From Oligoflexia bacterium (GTDB lineage Bacteria; Bdellovibrionota; UBA1018), in NCBI GenBank assembly GCA_031292385.1, contig JARLHE010000028.1, positions 1 to 64,000 of the forward strand: DNA of 64,000 nt, written 5' to 3'. Below, one piece after another: positions 33,278 through 41,758 of the stretch. Made by a program: the position numbers and the translations under genes. The stretch's first letter is position 1; every line of letters starts with the position of its first letter. The notes under the pieces are model-generated. The model saw only the letters and a program-made list of their open reading frames with translations, made no database searches and was not told the origin of the DNA.

Positions 33278-34585
33278 TCAGTAAGCCCAGTATGGCCCAC
33301 TCCCGAGCGTCGAGCTGGAATGCTCCAAACCGACGTAAATATTGCGTCCGAAAAAGAAGGGTAAACCGAAATCGAGCGCTTGGCCGCCGTCATTCATGGC
33401 CGCCCCGAGCTCCACGAAAACCGCGTTAGAACTGCTCGCCAACGCGATGAAATTTCCCACCGCAAAAGGAGTATTCGGACCCGCGGAACCTGACTCACCC
33501 GTGCTCGCGGCCGAGAAAACCTGAAGCGACGAGGGGCAATACCAGCCCGGCGAGAGGCTCGAATCGGACTGGCTGCAATCGGGAAAAAGCGAACTGACCG
33601 AGGACGGAGGATCGAAGAACAACGCATTGGAACCGCTGTCGACGAAGCTTTGCGGATAGGTACGGCCTTCGAATGTCGTCGAATACTCGCCGTAAACCGG
33701 GTCCACTGAATAAGCGGTGACGCCCGCGGGCATGTTGTCGGACTGAGTTCCGATTCCCAAAACGACGTACCCGGAGACCGACGGAACGCCGCCGAAATCC
33801 ACGCTCGGCAGCTCGACGATCACCCCGTTATTATCAACCGGCAAAGCGGAGACCGGATTCGTCACCTGCTGGGAAAGAGGCGCCGCGAGCCCGGAGCAGC
33901 TCGCTCCTCCGGATGCGCTGTCGCAGGAAAAATACATCCCGTTCCCCGAATTCTTGGCGCAGCCGTCGCCGCAATCCTGGACAAACACTCCGACTCCGAG
34001 GATCCCGTTGAAGCCGGCCTGAACAGGAGTGGTATCCGCGTTCGGGCAATATCGGGACGCGTTGGCGAAGTTCGAGTTGATCACTTGAACGGGAACCCGC
34101 ACCGAAGGCTCTCCGCCGAGACCGACGCTCGCCATCTCGACGGGGCCCCAATCCGCGGAGTTATCCTGGAACTTCACGCATTCCGCGACGGGCCGGCCTG
34201 CCGCCGTCGTGACCGGAGTCAGCGCATTGGCCAGACTCGGCGTCAATGCCGACTGGAAAACCCGGAGCCCGAAACTGCCGGTATCGAGCAGAATGTCGCT
34301 GATCGTTTGGCAATTTGCTCCGTTGGAATCGCAAATCGTCACGCTCACGCAAGGCTTGTTCGGGTACCCCGCGGAAGTCGCCGACGAACATAGGGCGCCG
34401 TTCACCGTCAACTCGAGCACGTTGTCTCCGCTCATCAGCGGCAGGGAAGAGCCGTTCGTCAAACCGCTCAGAGTCCCCGCGGGCGAAACATAATTCACCC
34501 CGGAGGAACCGCCGCAGCCCGCGAAAAGCGACCCCATCGAAAAAATCGCGGCTAACAAGGATACTTCGGCGAACTTGAACTTCAT
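33278..34585 (-). CDS. DUF3443-like lipoprotein with pepsin-like motifs
   Basis: A 435-residue lipoprotein (lipobox LFAGC, Cys24). The conserved DUF3443-type core contains ILLDTGSFGLRVF (D101) and QSFVDSGSNALFFDPP (D316), a pair spaced like the two catalytic Asp motifs of pepsin-family aspartic peptidases, and GFNGILGVGVF between them, resembling the pepsin FDGILGLG. Many cysteines suggest disulfides. Family proteins are annotated as uncharacterised; an aspartic peptidase-like fold is my inference. It sits divergent from a sedolisin. Confidence 0.8.
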   Translation of the reverse strand: MKFKFAEVSLLAAIFSMGSLFAGCGGSSGVNYVSPAGTLSGLTNGSSLPLMSGDNVLELTVNGALCSSATSAGYPNKPCVSVTICDSNGANCQTISDILLDTGSFGLRVFQSALTPSLANALTPVTTAAGRPVAECVKFQDNSADWGPVEMASVGLGGEPSVRVPVQVINSNFANASRYCPNADTTPVQAGFNGILGVGVFVQDCGDGCAKNSGNGMYFSCDSASGGASCSGLAAPLSQQVTNPVSALPVDNNGVIVELPSVDFGGVPSVSGYVVLGIGTQSDNMPAGVTAYSVDPVYGEYSTTFEGRTYPQSFVDSGSNALFFDPPSSVSSLFPDCSQSDSSLSPGWYCPSSLQVFSAASTGESGSAGPNTPFAVGNFIALASSSNAVFVELGAAMNDGGQALDFGLPFFFGRNIYVGLEHSSSTLGSGPYWAY

Positions 34586-34835
34586 AGGTCTGCGGTCTCC
34601 AGCGCGCCAACAGGTAGAGCAATCGGCATGCCGCCCGCTCGTGCCACAAGATCTTGATATTTAAATGGTATTTAAAGACAGAAGCGACCAATCCCTTTAC
34701 ATGTGTCTAGGCCGACATCGCTTTCGCGCGATAGCCGCTTTCATTTATTTTACACGCAAACTCTTGATAAAAGTTTGCCCCCGCTCGCGGTTAGTGCGTA
34801 CGATCGTTCCCCTAAACGATGAAAAGGAGTTCATT
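34586..34835. promoter_or_regulatory. divergent promoter region between DUF3443 lipoprotein and sedolisin
   Basis: 250 bp without a gene separate the two divergent start codons. It holds an AT-rich direct repeat TATTTAAA near 34657-34676 (TATTTAAAtggTATTTAAA) in an otherwise mixed sequence, and AAAAGGAG (34822-34829) as the sedolisin ribosome-binding site. The AT-rich repeat is the best place for promoter or operator elements, but no consensus boxes are certain. Confidence 0.35.
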
Positions 34836-36596
34836 ATGAGTAAGAGGAAAATGGTAGATCACGCCGTGTTCGCTTCGATCACCGCGGCACTTGCCCTCAC
34901 CGCCTGCAGCGGCAGCGGATCCGGAAGCACCCCCGGCTCCGCCAGCTGCGCCGCGCGCCCCAAAAGCCTCGCCGCGCGCGGCCTGGCCAGCGCGAAAACC
35001 AGTCATATTCCCCGCGCAGTTCAAGCCATGGCCGATCAAGGCGCGATGGCGTCCAGTCAGGCGATCCCGGTCACTATCGCCTTGAATCTGTCGAACGCGG
35101 AGGACCTCAACCAGAAGCTCGTGGAGATGTATGAAGTCGGGAACCCGAACTACCATCGCTTCATGACCCCCCAGGAGTTTCATGATCGCTATGCGCCGAG
35201 CGCGGAGCAGCTGAAACAGGTCACGTCCTTCCTGCAGGCGCACGGACTGACGGTCAAATCAACCGAGCCGAACGGCTACCTGGTCCACGCGGAAGGATCG
35301 GCGCAAGCGCTCAACACCGCGTTCGATACCGAAATCCACAACTATAAAGACGCTAAAGGGAATGCCTATTTCGCGCCCTCGAAGGAACTCACCCTTCCAT
35401 CCGAGCTGCCGATCCAGGCCGTTCACGGACTCCAAAACATCACGCGCTTCAAGTCCTATGCGGTGCCGAAGATCGCGAGCGCGAGCCCGATCGCTTCGAG
35501 CAACGCCTCGCAAAGCGGGCTCGCCCCGTCGGATATCCGAACCGCTTACCAAGTACCCAGCAACGTGAACGGCGCCGGCCAGACGCTGGCCGTGATGGAG
35601 CTGGACGGATACACCGCATCGGATGTCACGACGTACGAATCCAACTACGGGCTCCCGCAAGTCCCGCTCCAAAACATCCTCGTCGACAGCGCGACGGGAT
35701 CGGCGGGCGGCGGCGCCGCGGAGGTCACCCTCGATATCGAGCTCATGACGGCAATTGCCCCGGGAGCGAGCGCGATCCTGGTTTACGAAGCGCCCAACAG
35801 CTCTCAATCCATCCTGGATAACTACGCCCGGATCGCGAGCGACAACAAGGCCACCGCGATCAGCAGCTCCTGGGGATCGAGCGAAGGCTCCAACACCACC
35901 TCGTTCGCGCAAAGCGAGAACACGATCTTCATGCAAATGGCGGCACAGGGGCAATCCATCTTCGCCGCCTCCGGAGACAGCGGCGCCGACGATAACGGAT
36001 CTTCTTTGAGCGTGGACGATCCGGCCGGCCAGCCTTACGTCGTGGGCGTCGGCGGCACGACTCTCACCACCGGCACCGGCGGCACTTACGTCAGCGAGAC
36101 CGCCTGGAATAACGCAAGCGGATCGATCAGCGCGGGCGGAGGCGGAATCAGCTCGATCTGGAGCCAACCCTCGTACCAAAGCGGGGTGGCTAATTCGTCC
36201 AACCTCGCTTCGGCGACCATGCGTAATGTTCCCGACGTGGCGCTGGAGGCCGATGCCAACTACGGTTACGCCATCTATGAAGGCGGGACCTGGGGCGTGT
36301 GGGGCGGCACCAGCTGCGCGGCACCGCTTTGGGCCGCGTTCACGGCCTTGGTCAATCAGCAGCGCGCGGCCAACGGCTTCACGCCGCTGGGCTTTCCGAA
36401 CCCGGCCTTGTACTCGCTGGGGCAGAGTGGCAGCTACGCTTCCCTCTTCCACGACATCACCAGCGGCACGAACGGCTACTATCCGGCCAAAACGGGCTAC
36501 GACGACGCGACGGGCTGGGGATCGTTCATCGGGCAATTCCTGTTTGAAAGCCTGACCAGCAATCAAGCGGGATCGAGCCCGGTCACCGGCTGTTAG
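34836..36596 (+). CDS. sedolisin/kumamolisin-like acid serine peptidase (S53), lipoprotein
   Basis: A 586-residue protein from the ATG at 34836, with AAAAGGAG upstream. Lipobox LTAC (Cys24), a pro-kumamolisin activation domain (about 75-205) and the S53 catalytic domain (230-575). The catalytic set is E296 and D300 (EVTLDIELM), D381 (AASGDSGADD) and S493 (GGTSCAAPLWAAF); the Ca site is FHDITSGTNG with YDDATGWGSF. Sedolisins act at low pH and self-process. Lipid attachment should hold the precursor at a membrane. It is divergent from the pepsin-motif lipoprotein. Confidence 0.94.
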   Translation: MSKRKMVDHAVFASITAALALTACSGSGSGSTPGSASCAARPKSLAARGLASAKTSHIPRAVQAMADQGAMASSQAIPVTIALNLSNAEDLNQKLVEMYEVGNPNYHRFMTPQEFHDRYAPSAEQLKQVTSFLQAHGLTVKSTEPNGYLVHAEGSAQALNTAFDTEIHNYKDAKGNAYFAPSKELTLPSELPIQAVHGLQNITRFKSYAVPKIASASPIASSNASQSGLAPSDIRTAYQVPSNVNGAGQTLAVMELDGYTASDVTTYESNYGLPQVPLQNILVDSATGSAGGGAAEVTLDIELMTAIAPGASAILVYEAPNSSQSILDNYARIASDNKATAISSSWGSSEGSNTTSFAQSENTIFMQMAAQGQSIFAASGDSGADDNGSSLSVDDPAGQPYVVGVGGTTLTTGTGGTYVSETAWNNASGSISAGGGGISSIWSQPSYQSGVANSSNLASATMRNVPDVALEADANYGYAIYEGGTWGVWGGTSCAAPLWAAFTALVNQQRAANGFTPLGFPNPALYSLGQSGSYASLFHDITSGTNGYYPAKTGYDDATGWGSFIGQFLFESLTSNQAGSSPVTGC

Positions 36597-36718
36597 GAGC
36601 CTGTCCAAGAAAAGGGTGCCGGGGGCCGGCCCATCCATGGGCCTTCTTGCGCCCGAGCCGATGCTCGGGCTTCGGCATCCTGCCGCAAGAACCCCCTCAC
36701 CTTTTCCTGAACAGGCTT
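36597..36718. repeat. complex palindromic element (~122 bp) after the sedolisin gene
   Basis: Outer imperfect inverted repeats: GAGCCTGTCCAAGAAAAGG at 36597 and its near-complement ending AACAGGCTT at 36718, about 18 of 22 positions matching. Inside are GGCCCA/TGGGCC, TTCTTGCG/CGCAAGAA (perfect 8 bp) and CCCGAGC/GCTCGGG hairpins. It begins at the stop codon of the peptidase. No T-run follows, so this is more like a folded MITE or IS-end remnant than a simple terminator. Confidence 0.6.
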
Positions 36719-36812
36719 ACCAAGACTTGCTAACAGCGCGTGGACTTAAAGGGACGGCCTCCCTAGCGGGCTCAGACTTTTTCGGTGGCCTTTAACAATT
36801 GAGCACTCAGTA

Positions 36813-37376
36813 TTAAATCGATTTTTTCAGGTACTCGGTGATGGAGCTGAGCTCGAGCTCGGGCATGAAAATAAGCCCGAGAAGCGTCGCGAACAAAAGA
36901 TGAATTTGATCGGTGCGCGCGCGCGGAAAGGTCTTTTCAAGGCGCTTCAGGTAGCGCCTCTCCAGATCGGTGATATCCCGCTGAAAAACCGCGCCGTCCT
37001 GCCGTTGGGTCAGGTAGAAAATGCCGACATACGGAGCCTTTTTGAACAGCTCACGCGTCAGCAGAATCGACTGCACGAAATCCTTGCGCTCCCAAAGGCT
37101 GTGGCGCGCGGGATCCAACCCGAAAAACTCGCCGCCGATCACTCGAATCGCCGCCTTGACGAGCTCGAGCTTAGACTTCCCGAAATAATAATAGATCAAC
37201 GTCCGCGTCACGCCGCTCATCCGCGAAAGATCCGTCATTTTCCATTTCAAATGCCCGCGAGTGCATTCGAGCCGGATGACCGCATCGAGAACCTTCCAGA
37301 ACAAGTCGTCTTTATTTGGGCCCGGAGCGGGACCGGAACCTGAAACGAGACCAGGGGTCGGCATTTTTCGGGTCAT
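36813..37376 (-). CDS. TetR/AcrR-family transcriptional regulator
   Basis: A 187-residue regulator. After a Pro/Gly-rich N-terminal tail, the TetR helix-turn-helix is at about residues 20-70 (VLDAVIRLECTRGHLKWKMT, LSRMSGVTRTLIYYYFGKSK), then a helical ligand domain. The N-terminal extension of about 20 residues may be trimmed if the start is at MPTPG. It is divergent from the GH92 gene with 72 bp between starts and is the obvious candidate repressor of that gene. Confidence 0.88.
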   Translation of the reverse strand: MTRKMPTPGLVSGSGPAPGPNKDDLFWKVLDAVIRLECTRGHLKWKMTDLSRMSGVTRTLIYYYFGKSKLELVKAAIRVIGGEFFGLDPARHSLWERKDFVQSILLTRELFKKAPYVGIFYLTQRQDGAVFQRDITDLERRYLKRLEKTFPRARTDQIHLLFATLLGLIFMPELELSSITEYLKKSI

Positions 37377-37448
37377 ACTTCCTATAGTGCCAGCATTGAT
37401 CTTATTGCGCTACTGCCGCCCGTAATGTTCTAATGGGAATCAACCAAG

Positions 37449-39635
37449 ATGCGGTCGAAAATCGTACTTGCCTCTCTCATTACGATTTCATGGACGATTT
37501 CAAGCGGCGCAAGACCCGCGCACGCCGACGATGAGCTCCTCGGCGGCTACGTCAACCCTTTCATCGGAACCGCGAACAGCCCGACTTTCAACACCAAGAC
37601 CAGCGACCACGGAGGCAGCGGAAACACTTATCCCGGAGCGACCGTCCCTTTCGGCATGGTTCAATTCGGTCCCGACACGGACCATCCCGGACGACTGGAT
37701 TACCGCTATGACGACACTGGCATCAACGGCTTCAGCCTGACTCACGTCAGCGGCGTCGGCTGCGTGATCTCGAACGAACATCCGGGCCTGCCGATGATCC
37801 AGCCCTCCCTGAAAGCCGAGCCGCTCGCGTTCCAGCACTCCAACGAGAGGACCGCGCCGGGATATTACGCGGTCCGATTCGACAACGGAATCGACGCCGA
37901 GCTTACCGCGACCCCAAGAACCGGTTTCGCCAAATTTCACTTTCCCGAAACCGCCCAAGAGGGCCTCACGCTCATCGCCCCGTTCAACTCCTATCACTTC
38001 ATCGACCCCCTGCGGATCAGCGGATCCGTCGAGGGCGGGAATTTCTGCAACGTCGGAAACTCGTACACCGTCTACTACGCGATTCAATTCGACTCCCCGG
38101 TCGAGTCCACGGGCGCCTCCGAGCATTCGATCGCGTTGCGCTTCGAAGAAGCCTCGGATAAAACCCTCCGAGTCAAGATCGCCATTTCCTTCGTCAGCGA
38201 AAAGAACGCGTGGACCAACCTCGCTACCGAGAACTCGAGCTGGGATTTCGGCGATATCAAGCAGTTCGCCGCGAACCATTGGGAGCAGGCGCTCGGAAAG
38301 ATCAGAGTCTCCGGCACCGGCCCGGGCCAGAGCGGCTTGAAAAAGATGTTTTACTCCGCCCTCTATCACTCGCTGCTTCATCCCAACATCTACAGCGACG
38401 TCAACGGGGAATACGAAGGTTTCGACCGGCGCACCCATACGACCGCGAACGGGCATATTCAATACGCGAATTTTTCCAGCTGGGACGTCTATCGCACCCA
38501 GATCCAGCTTGTTTCGGTTCTCTTTCCCGATCGCGCGAGCGATATGATGGAATCGCTGGTGAATGACGCTGCCCAGTGCGGCGCGCTTCCCCGCTGGGCC
38601 TACAATAACGACGAAACCTCGATCATGGTGGGCGATCCGACCGCGATCGTCGTCGCCAACGCCTACGCGTTCGGCGCGAAAGATTTCGAGGCCTCGAAAG
38701 CGCTCGAGTTCATGGAAAAGAGCGGCACCGACCCCGCCGCCTCGTGTAACGGCCATCTCACCCGGCCAGGCCTCACCTATTATTTAAATTCAGGCTATAT
38801 ACCCCTTTCGACCGCGGGCGTCTGGGGCTCGGCGGCGACCACGCTCGAGTATTCGGCTTCGGATTATGCCATTTCCCGATACGCGCAAAGCCTCGGAGAA
38901 CCCGCCGTCGCGCAGAGGTTTCTCGCCCAATCGGCGAACTGGAGAAATCTCTTCGACCCGGCATCGCAAACGATCCGCCCGCGGGACAAAAGCGGCGTGC
39001 CGCTCGCCAACTTCGGCCCCGCCTCGCAGACTGGTTTTGTCGAAGGCAACGCGATCCAGTATGCGTGGTCCGTTCCGCACGATCTAAACGGGCTGATCCG
39101 GCTGTCCGGAGGCCCCACCGCCGTCATCAAACGCCTGAACGCCTTTTTCGGGAAGCTGAATGTCGGAGAAAGATTCCCCTATCTCTGGATCGGCAACGAG
39201 CCCGGGTTCAACACGCCTTGGACCTATGATTGGACCCCGGCGCCTTACCGCACGCAAGAAGTCCTGCACCGCATCTTGACTCAAGAGTTCAATATCGGGC
39301 CGGGCGGATTGCCCGGCAACGACGATCTTGGCGCCCTGTCCGCTTGGTATGTTTGGGCATCCCTCGGGCTTTACCCGAGCATTCCCGGCGTCGCGGGCTT
39401 CGCGGTATCGACGCCCTCGTTCCCGAAGATCGATCTCCAACTCGAAAGCGGACGGATCATCCATCTGCGCTCGGACAAAAAGAGCGACGCTTCGTTCTAC
39501 ATCCAATCCGCGAGCCTGGGCGACACGACACTCGATAAACCCTGGATTTCATGGGCTGACCTCGTATCGGCGGGAGAGCTGGATTTCGAGCTCGGCGAAC
39601 AGCCTAACTTTTCGAACTGGTCCGAAGGAAACTAG
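37449..39635 (+). CDS. GH92-family exo-alpha-mannosidase, secreted
   Basis: A 728-residue glycoside hydrolase with an N-terminal signal peptide (cleavage near ARPAHA-DDEL). GH92 hallmarks include YVNPFIGT, GNTYPGATVPFGMVQFGPDT, GFSLTHVSGVGC, NFSSWDVYRTQIQLVSVLFP, GNEPGFNTPWTYDWTPAPYR and LPGNDDLGALSAWYVWASLG. GH92 enzymes are Ca-dependent exo-alpha-mannosidases acting on N-glycan-type or yeast mannans, which suggests feeding on eukaryotic glycoprotein or capsule. It is controlled probably by the divergent TetR protein. No transporter genes for mannose are next to it. Confidence 0.93.
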   Translation: MRSKIVLASLITISWTISSGARPAHADDELLGGYVNPFIGTANSPTFNTKTSDHGGSGNTYPGATVPFGMVQFGPDTDHPGRLDYRYDDTGINGFSLTHVSGVGCVISNEHPGLPMIQPSLKAEPLAFQHSNERTAPGYYAVRFDNGIDAELTATPRTGFAKFHFPETAQEGLTLIAPFNSYHFIDPLRISGSVEGGNFCNVGNSYTVYYAIQFDSPVESTGASEHSIALRFEEASDKTLRVKIAISFVSEKNAWTNLATENSSWDFGDIKQFAANHWEQALGKIRVSGTGPGQSGLKKMFYSALYHSLLHPNIYSDVNGEYEGFDRRTHTTANGHIQYANFSSWDVYRTQIQLVSVLFPDRASDMMESLVNDAAQCGALPRWAYNNDETSIMVGDPTAIVVANAYAFGAKDFEASKALEFMEKSGTDPAASCNGHLTRPGLTYYLNSGYIPLSTAGVWGSAATTLEYSASDYAISRYAQSLGEPAVAQRFLAQSANWRNLFDPASQTIRPRDKSGVPLANFGPASQTGFVEGNAIQYAWSVPHDLNGLIRLSGGPTAVIKRLNAFFGKLNVGERFPYLWIGNEPGFNTPWTYDWTPAPYRTQEVLHRILTQEFNIGPGGLPGNDDLGALSAWYVWASLGLYPSIPGVAGFAVSTPSFPKIDLQLESGRIIHLRSDKKSDASFYIQSASLGDTTLDKPWISWADLVSAGELDFELGEQPNFSNWSEGN

Positions 39636-39670
39636 CCTCGAAAAGAAGATTAGGATATAGCTTTCGGCTC

Positions 39671-41236
39671 ATGTCAAACTCGCCCTTCAAATCCTATATC
39701 ACCACACCCTTGTATTATGTGAATGCCCGCCCGCATCTGGGCCACTCCTACACGACCATCATGGCCGACGTGGTGAAACGCCACCGGGAGCAGCGCGGCG
39801 TAAAGACTCTTTTTCTCACCGGCACTGACGAGCACGGCGAAAAAATCGAACAAATGGCGAAGGCCCAGAACCGCGACACGCGCAGCTTCGTCGACGAAGT
39901 CTCCCAAGACTTCCGCGCGACCTGGGAAAAGATGGGCATCGAGTTCGACATTTTCTACCGCACGACCGATCCCAAGCATGTGCGCGCGGTTCAACACGCG
40001 TTGCAGACGCTCAAGGACCGGGAAGAAATCGTATTTCGCGAATACGAGGGAAAATACTGCGTGGGTTGCGAGCGCTTTCTCACCGACTCGGAGCTGAACG
40101 CGGACGGCCTCTGCCCTGATCACCTGAAGAAGCCCGAGCCGCGCAAAGAGGCCAATTACTTCTTTTTGATGAGCCGCTATCAAAAGCCGCTGATCGAATA
40201 CCTGGAAAAAAATCCAAACTCGGTGCGGCCCGATCACTTCCGCCAGGAAATGCTCTCCTTCCTCAAGCAGCCTTTGGGCGACCTTTGCATCTCCCGCCCC
40301 AAGCAGCGCCTCACCTGGGGCATCGAGCTTCCCTTTGATTCGAACTTCGTCACCTACGTCTGGTTCGACGCGCTCTTAAACTACCTGGTCGCCATGGGTT
40401 GGCCTGAGGCCGGCTGGAATCAAGAGCTCTGGCAAACGGTGAACCATCTCATCGCGAAAGACATCCTGAAGGCCCATGCCGTATATTGGCCGACGATGCT
40501 CATGGCCCTCGGAGTCAGCCCCGCGCGCGAACTTCAGGTCAGCGGATATTGGCTTGTCGACGGGACCAAGATGAGCAAGAGCCTGGGCAATGTCATCCGC
40601 CCTCTCGAAGTCGAAGCGCAATACGGCAAGGACACGCTTCGCTTTTATCTGCTGCGTGAAATGAGCTACGGCTTGGACGCAACCTTCACGCTGGAAGGCT
40701 ACATCAACTGCATCAATTCGCAGCTCGCCAACGGCATCGGCAACTTGGTCTCCCGCGTCTACACGATCGCGAAGAAAAATCTCGGCACCGTCGCTTTCAG
40801 CAACGACGAGCTCCTTGAGGCCGACCACAAAGTTTTAGCGCTTCGCGCGCGTGCGCGCGAGGCCTGGGATGCGGGCTTCGCCGAGCTCAAATATCAAAAC
40901 TCGCTCAAGGCCTGGTCGGAGCTCGTCACCGCCTGCGACCTATACGTGAACGAAATGAAGCCCTGGGCCTTGGCGAAAGACCCGAACGCGACCCAGCGGC
41001 TTCACGTCGTCATGGGCGTATGCCTGCGCATGATCCAAGCGCTTGCGGCCCTGATCGCTCCGGTCCTTCCGCACGCCGCGCAGGAAATCGGCAAAGCCTT
41101 GGGCCTGGGCGAGCGCGCCTTCGACCCAATCGAAGCGGGCTTCGAGGATCGCGTTCGCTTCGAGCTTCCGACCGAAACCCCGAAGCTTTTCATGCGCGTG
41201 CAGATGCCCGCGCCCGAAAGCCGAAGCGAAGCCTGA
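39671..41236 (+). CDS. metG: methionyl-tRNA synthetase
   Basis: A 521-residue class I aminoacyl-tRNA synthetase. The HIGH-equivalent is YYVNARPHLGHSYTTIMADV, the KMSKS loop GTKMSKSLGNVIRP, and a single zinc knuckle KYCVGCERFLTDSELNADGL-CPDH. The alpha-helical anticodon-binding domain follows, and the C-terminal EMAP/Trbp111 tRNA-binding extension of many MetRS is absent. Compact length is typical of the MetG2-like branch. It starts 35 bp after the GH92 gene; co-transcription is possible. Confidence 0.96.
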   Translation: MSNSPFKSYITTPLYYVNARPHLGHSYTTIMADVVKRHREQRGVKTLFLTGTDEHGEKIEQMAKAQNRDTRSFVDEVSQDFRATWEKMGIEFDIFYRTTDPKHVRAVQHALQTLKDREEIVFREYEGKYCVGCERFLTDSELNADGLCPDHLKKPEPRKEANYFFLMSRYQKPLIEYLEKNPNSVRPDHFRQEMLSFLKQPLGDLCISRPKQRLTWGIELPFDSNFVTYVWFDALLNYLVAMGWPEAGWNQELWQTVNHLIAKDILKAHAVYWPTMLMALGVSPARELQVSGYWLVDGTKMSKSLGNVIRPLEVEAQYGKDTLRFYLLREMSYGLDATFTLEGYINCINSQLANGIGNLVSRVYTIAKKNLGTVAFSNDELLEADHKVLALRARAREAWDAGFAELKYQNSLKAWSELVTACDLYVNEMKPWALAKDPNATQRLHVVMGVCLRMIQALAALIAPVLPHAAQEIGKALGLGERAFDPIEAGFEDRVRFELPTETPKLFMRVQMPAPESRSEA

Positions 41237-41243
41237 GACCCGG

Positions 41244-41747
41244 TTACTGCGGCCCCGTATAAACGTAGCAGTCCCCCGAAAGGCGCTGATCGTCGACTTC
41301 GAGCGAGGATTCCGAGTAATGCCGCAGCTCGGTCAGCGCGCCGACGGGCAGGACGATGGCCGGATACGGCCCCGGAATCCCCTGAATCCGACTGCCGAGC
41401 CGGTCCGTGTAGCGATGCGCCGGTCCGTCGTACAAAACCTGGCTATCGCACTGAACCTCGAAGGCCGGATTGCTCGAATCAGCCGAGTTGTCAAAAACCT
41501 CGTCGCCGTCATCGGCCACCAGATGAACAAAGGACGCGGCGGCCGTGCATCGATCATAGTGCTTTTTCGCCCCCTGCTGCTCATCGCCCTGATAAGTGCA
41601 GTAAACATTGAAACAAACGGGCCTGGGCGGCCTCTCCGGCGGAGGGCAATCCTTGCCTTTGCAGGAGTCCAAGGGCGCGCCTCCAGCCAAAGCGGTTTTC
41701 ATCATCAAAGTGCATAAAGCGATCGTCACGGTTTTCCAGCGATTCAT
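41244..41747 (-). CDS. Cys-rich secreted protein, paralogue A
   Basis: About 167 residues from the ATG at 41747 (AAAGGAAA upstream). A signal peptide (MNRWKTVTIALCTLMMKTALA) precedes a compact domain with about seven cysteines: CKGKDCPPPERPP, VCFNVYCTYQG, RCTAAASFVHLVADDGDEVF, VQCDSQVLYDG, then LGSRIQGIPGPYPAIVLPVG and GDCYVYTGP. It is clearly homologous to the gene at 42937-43464 in inverted orientation. No known family is recognised. A disulfide-stabilised periplasmic or secreted domain is likely. Confidence 0.75.
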   Translation of the reverse strand: MNRWKTVTIALCTLMMKTALAGGAPLDSCKGKDCPPPERPPRPVCFNVYCTYQGDEQQGAKKHYDRCTAAASFVHLVADDGDEVFDNSADSSNPAFEVQCDSQVLYDGPAHRYTDRLGSRIQGIPGPYPAIVLPVGALTELRHYSESSLEVDDQRLSGDCYVYTGPQ

Positions 41748-41758
41748 ACGTTTTCCTT

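Noticed and set aside
35259..36638. 459-codon open frame on the minus strand opposite the sedolisin gene
   Set aside because: It mirrors the plus-strand codon bias of a GC-rich gene, has Arg/Gly/Val-rich composition with no domain, and lacks a ribosome-binding site. The sedolisin frame carries all catalytic motifs.
37500..38756. 418-codon open frame antisense to the GH92 gene
   Set aside because: GC-driven shadow frame with repetitive Val/Gly/Arg composition; the opposite strand has clear GH92 motifs.
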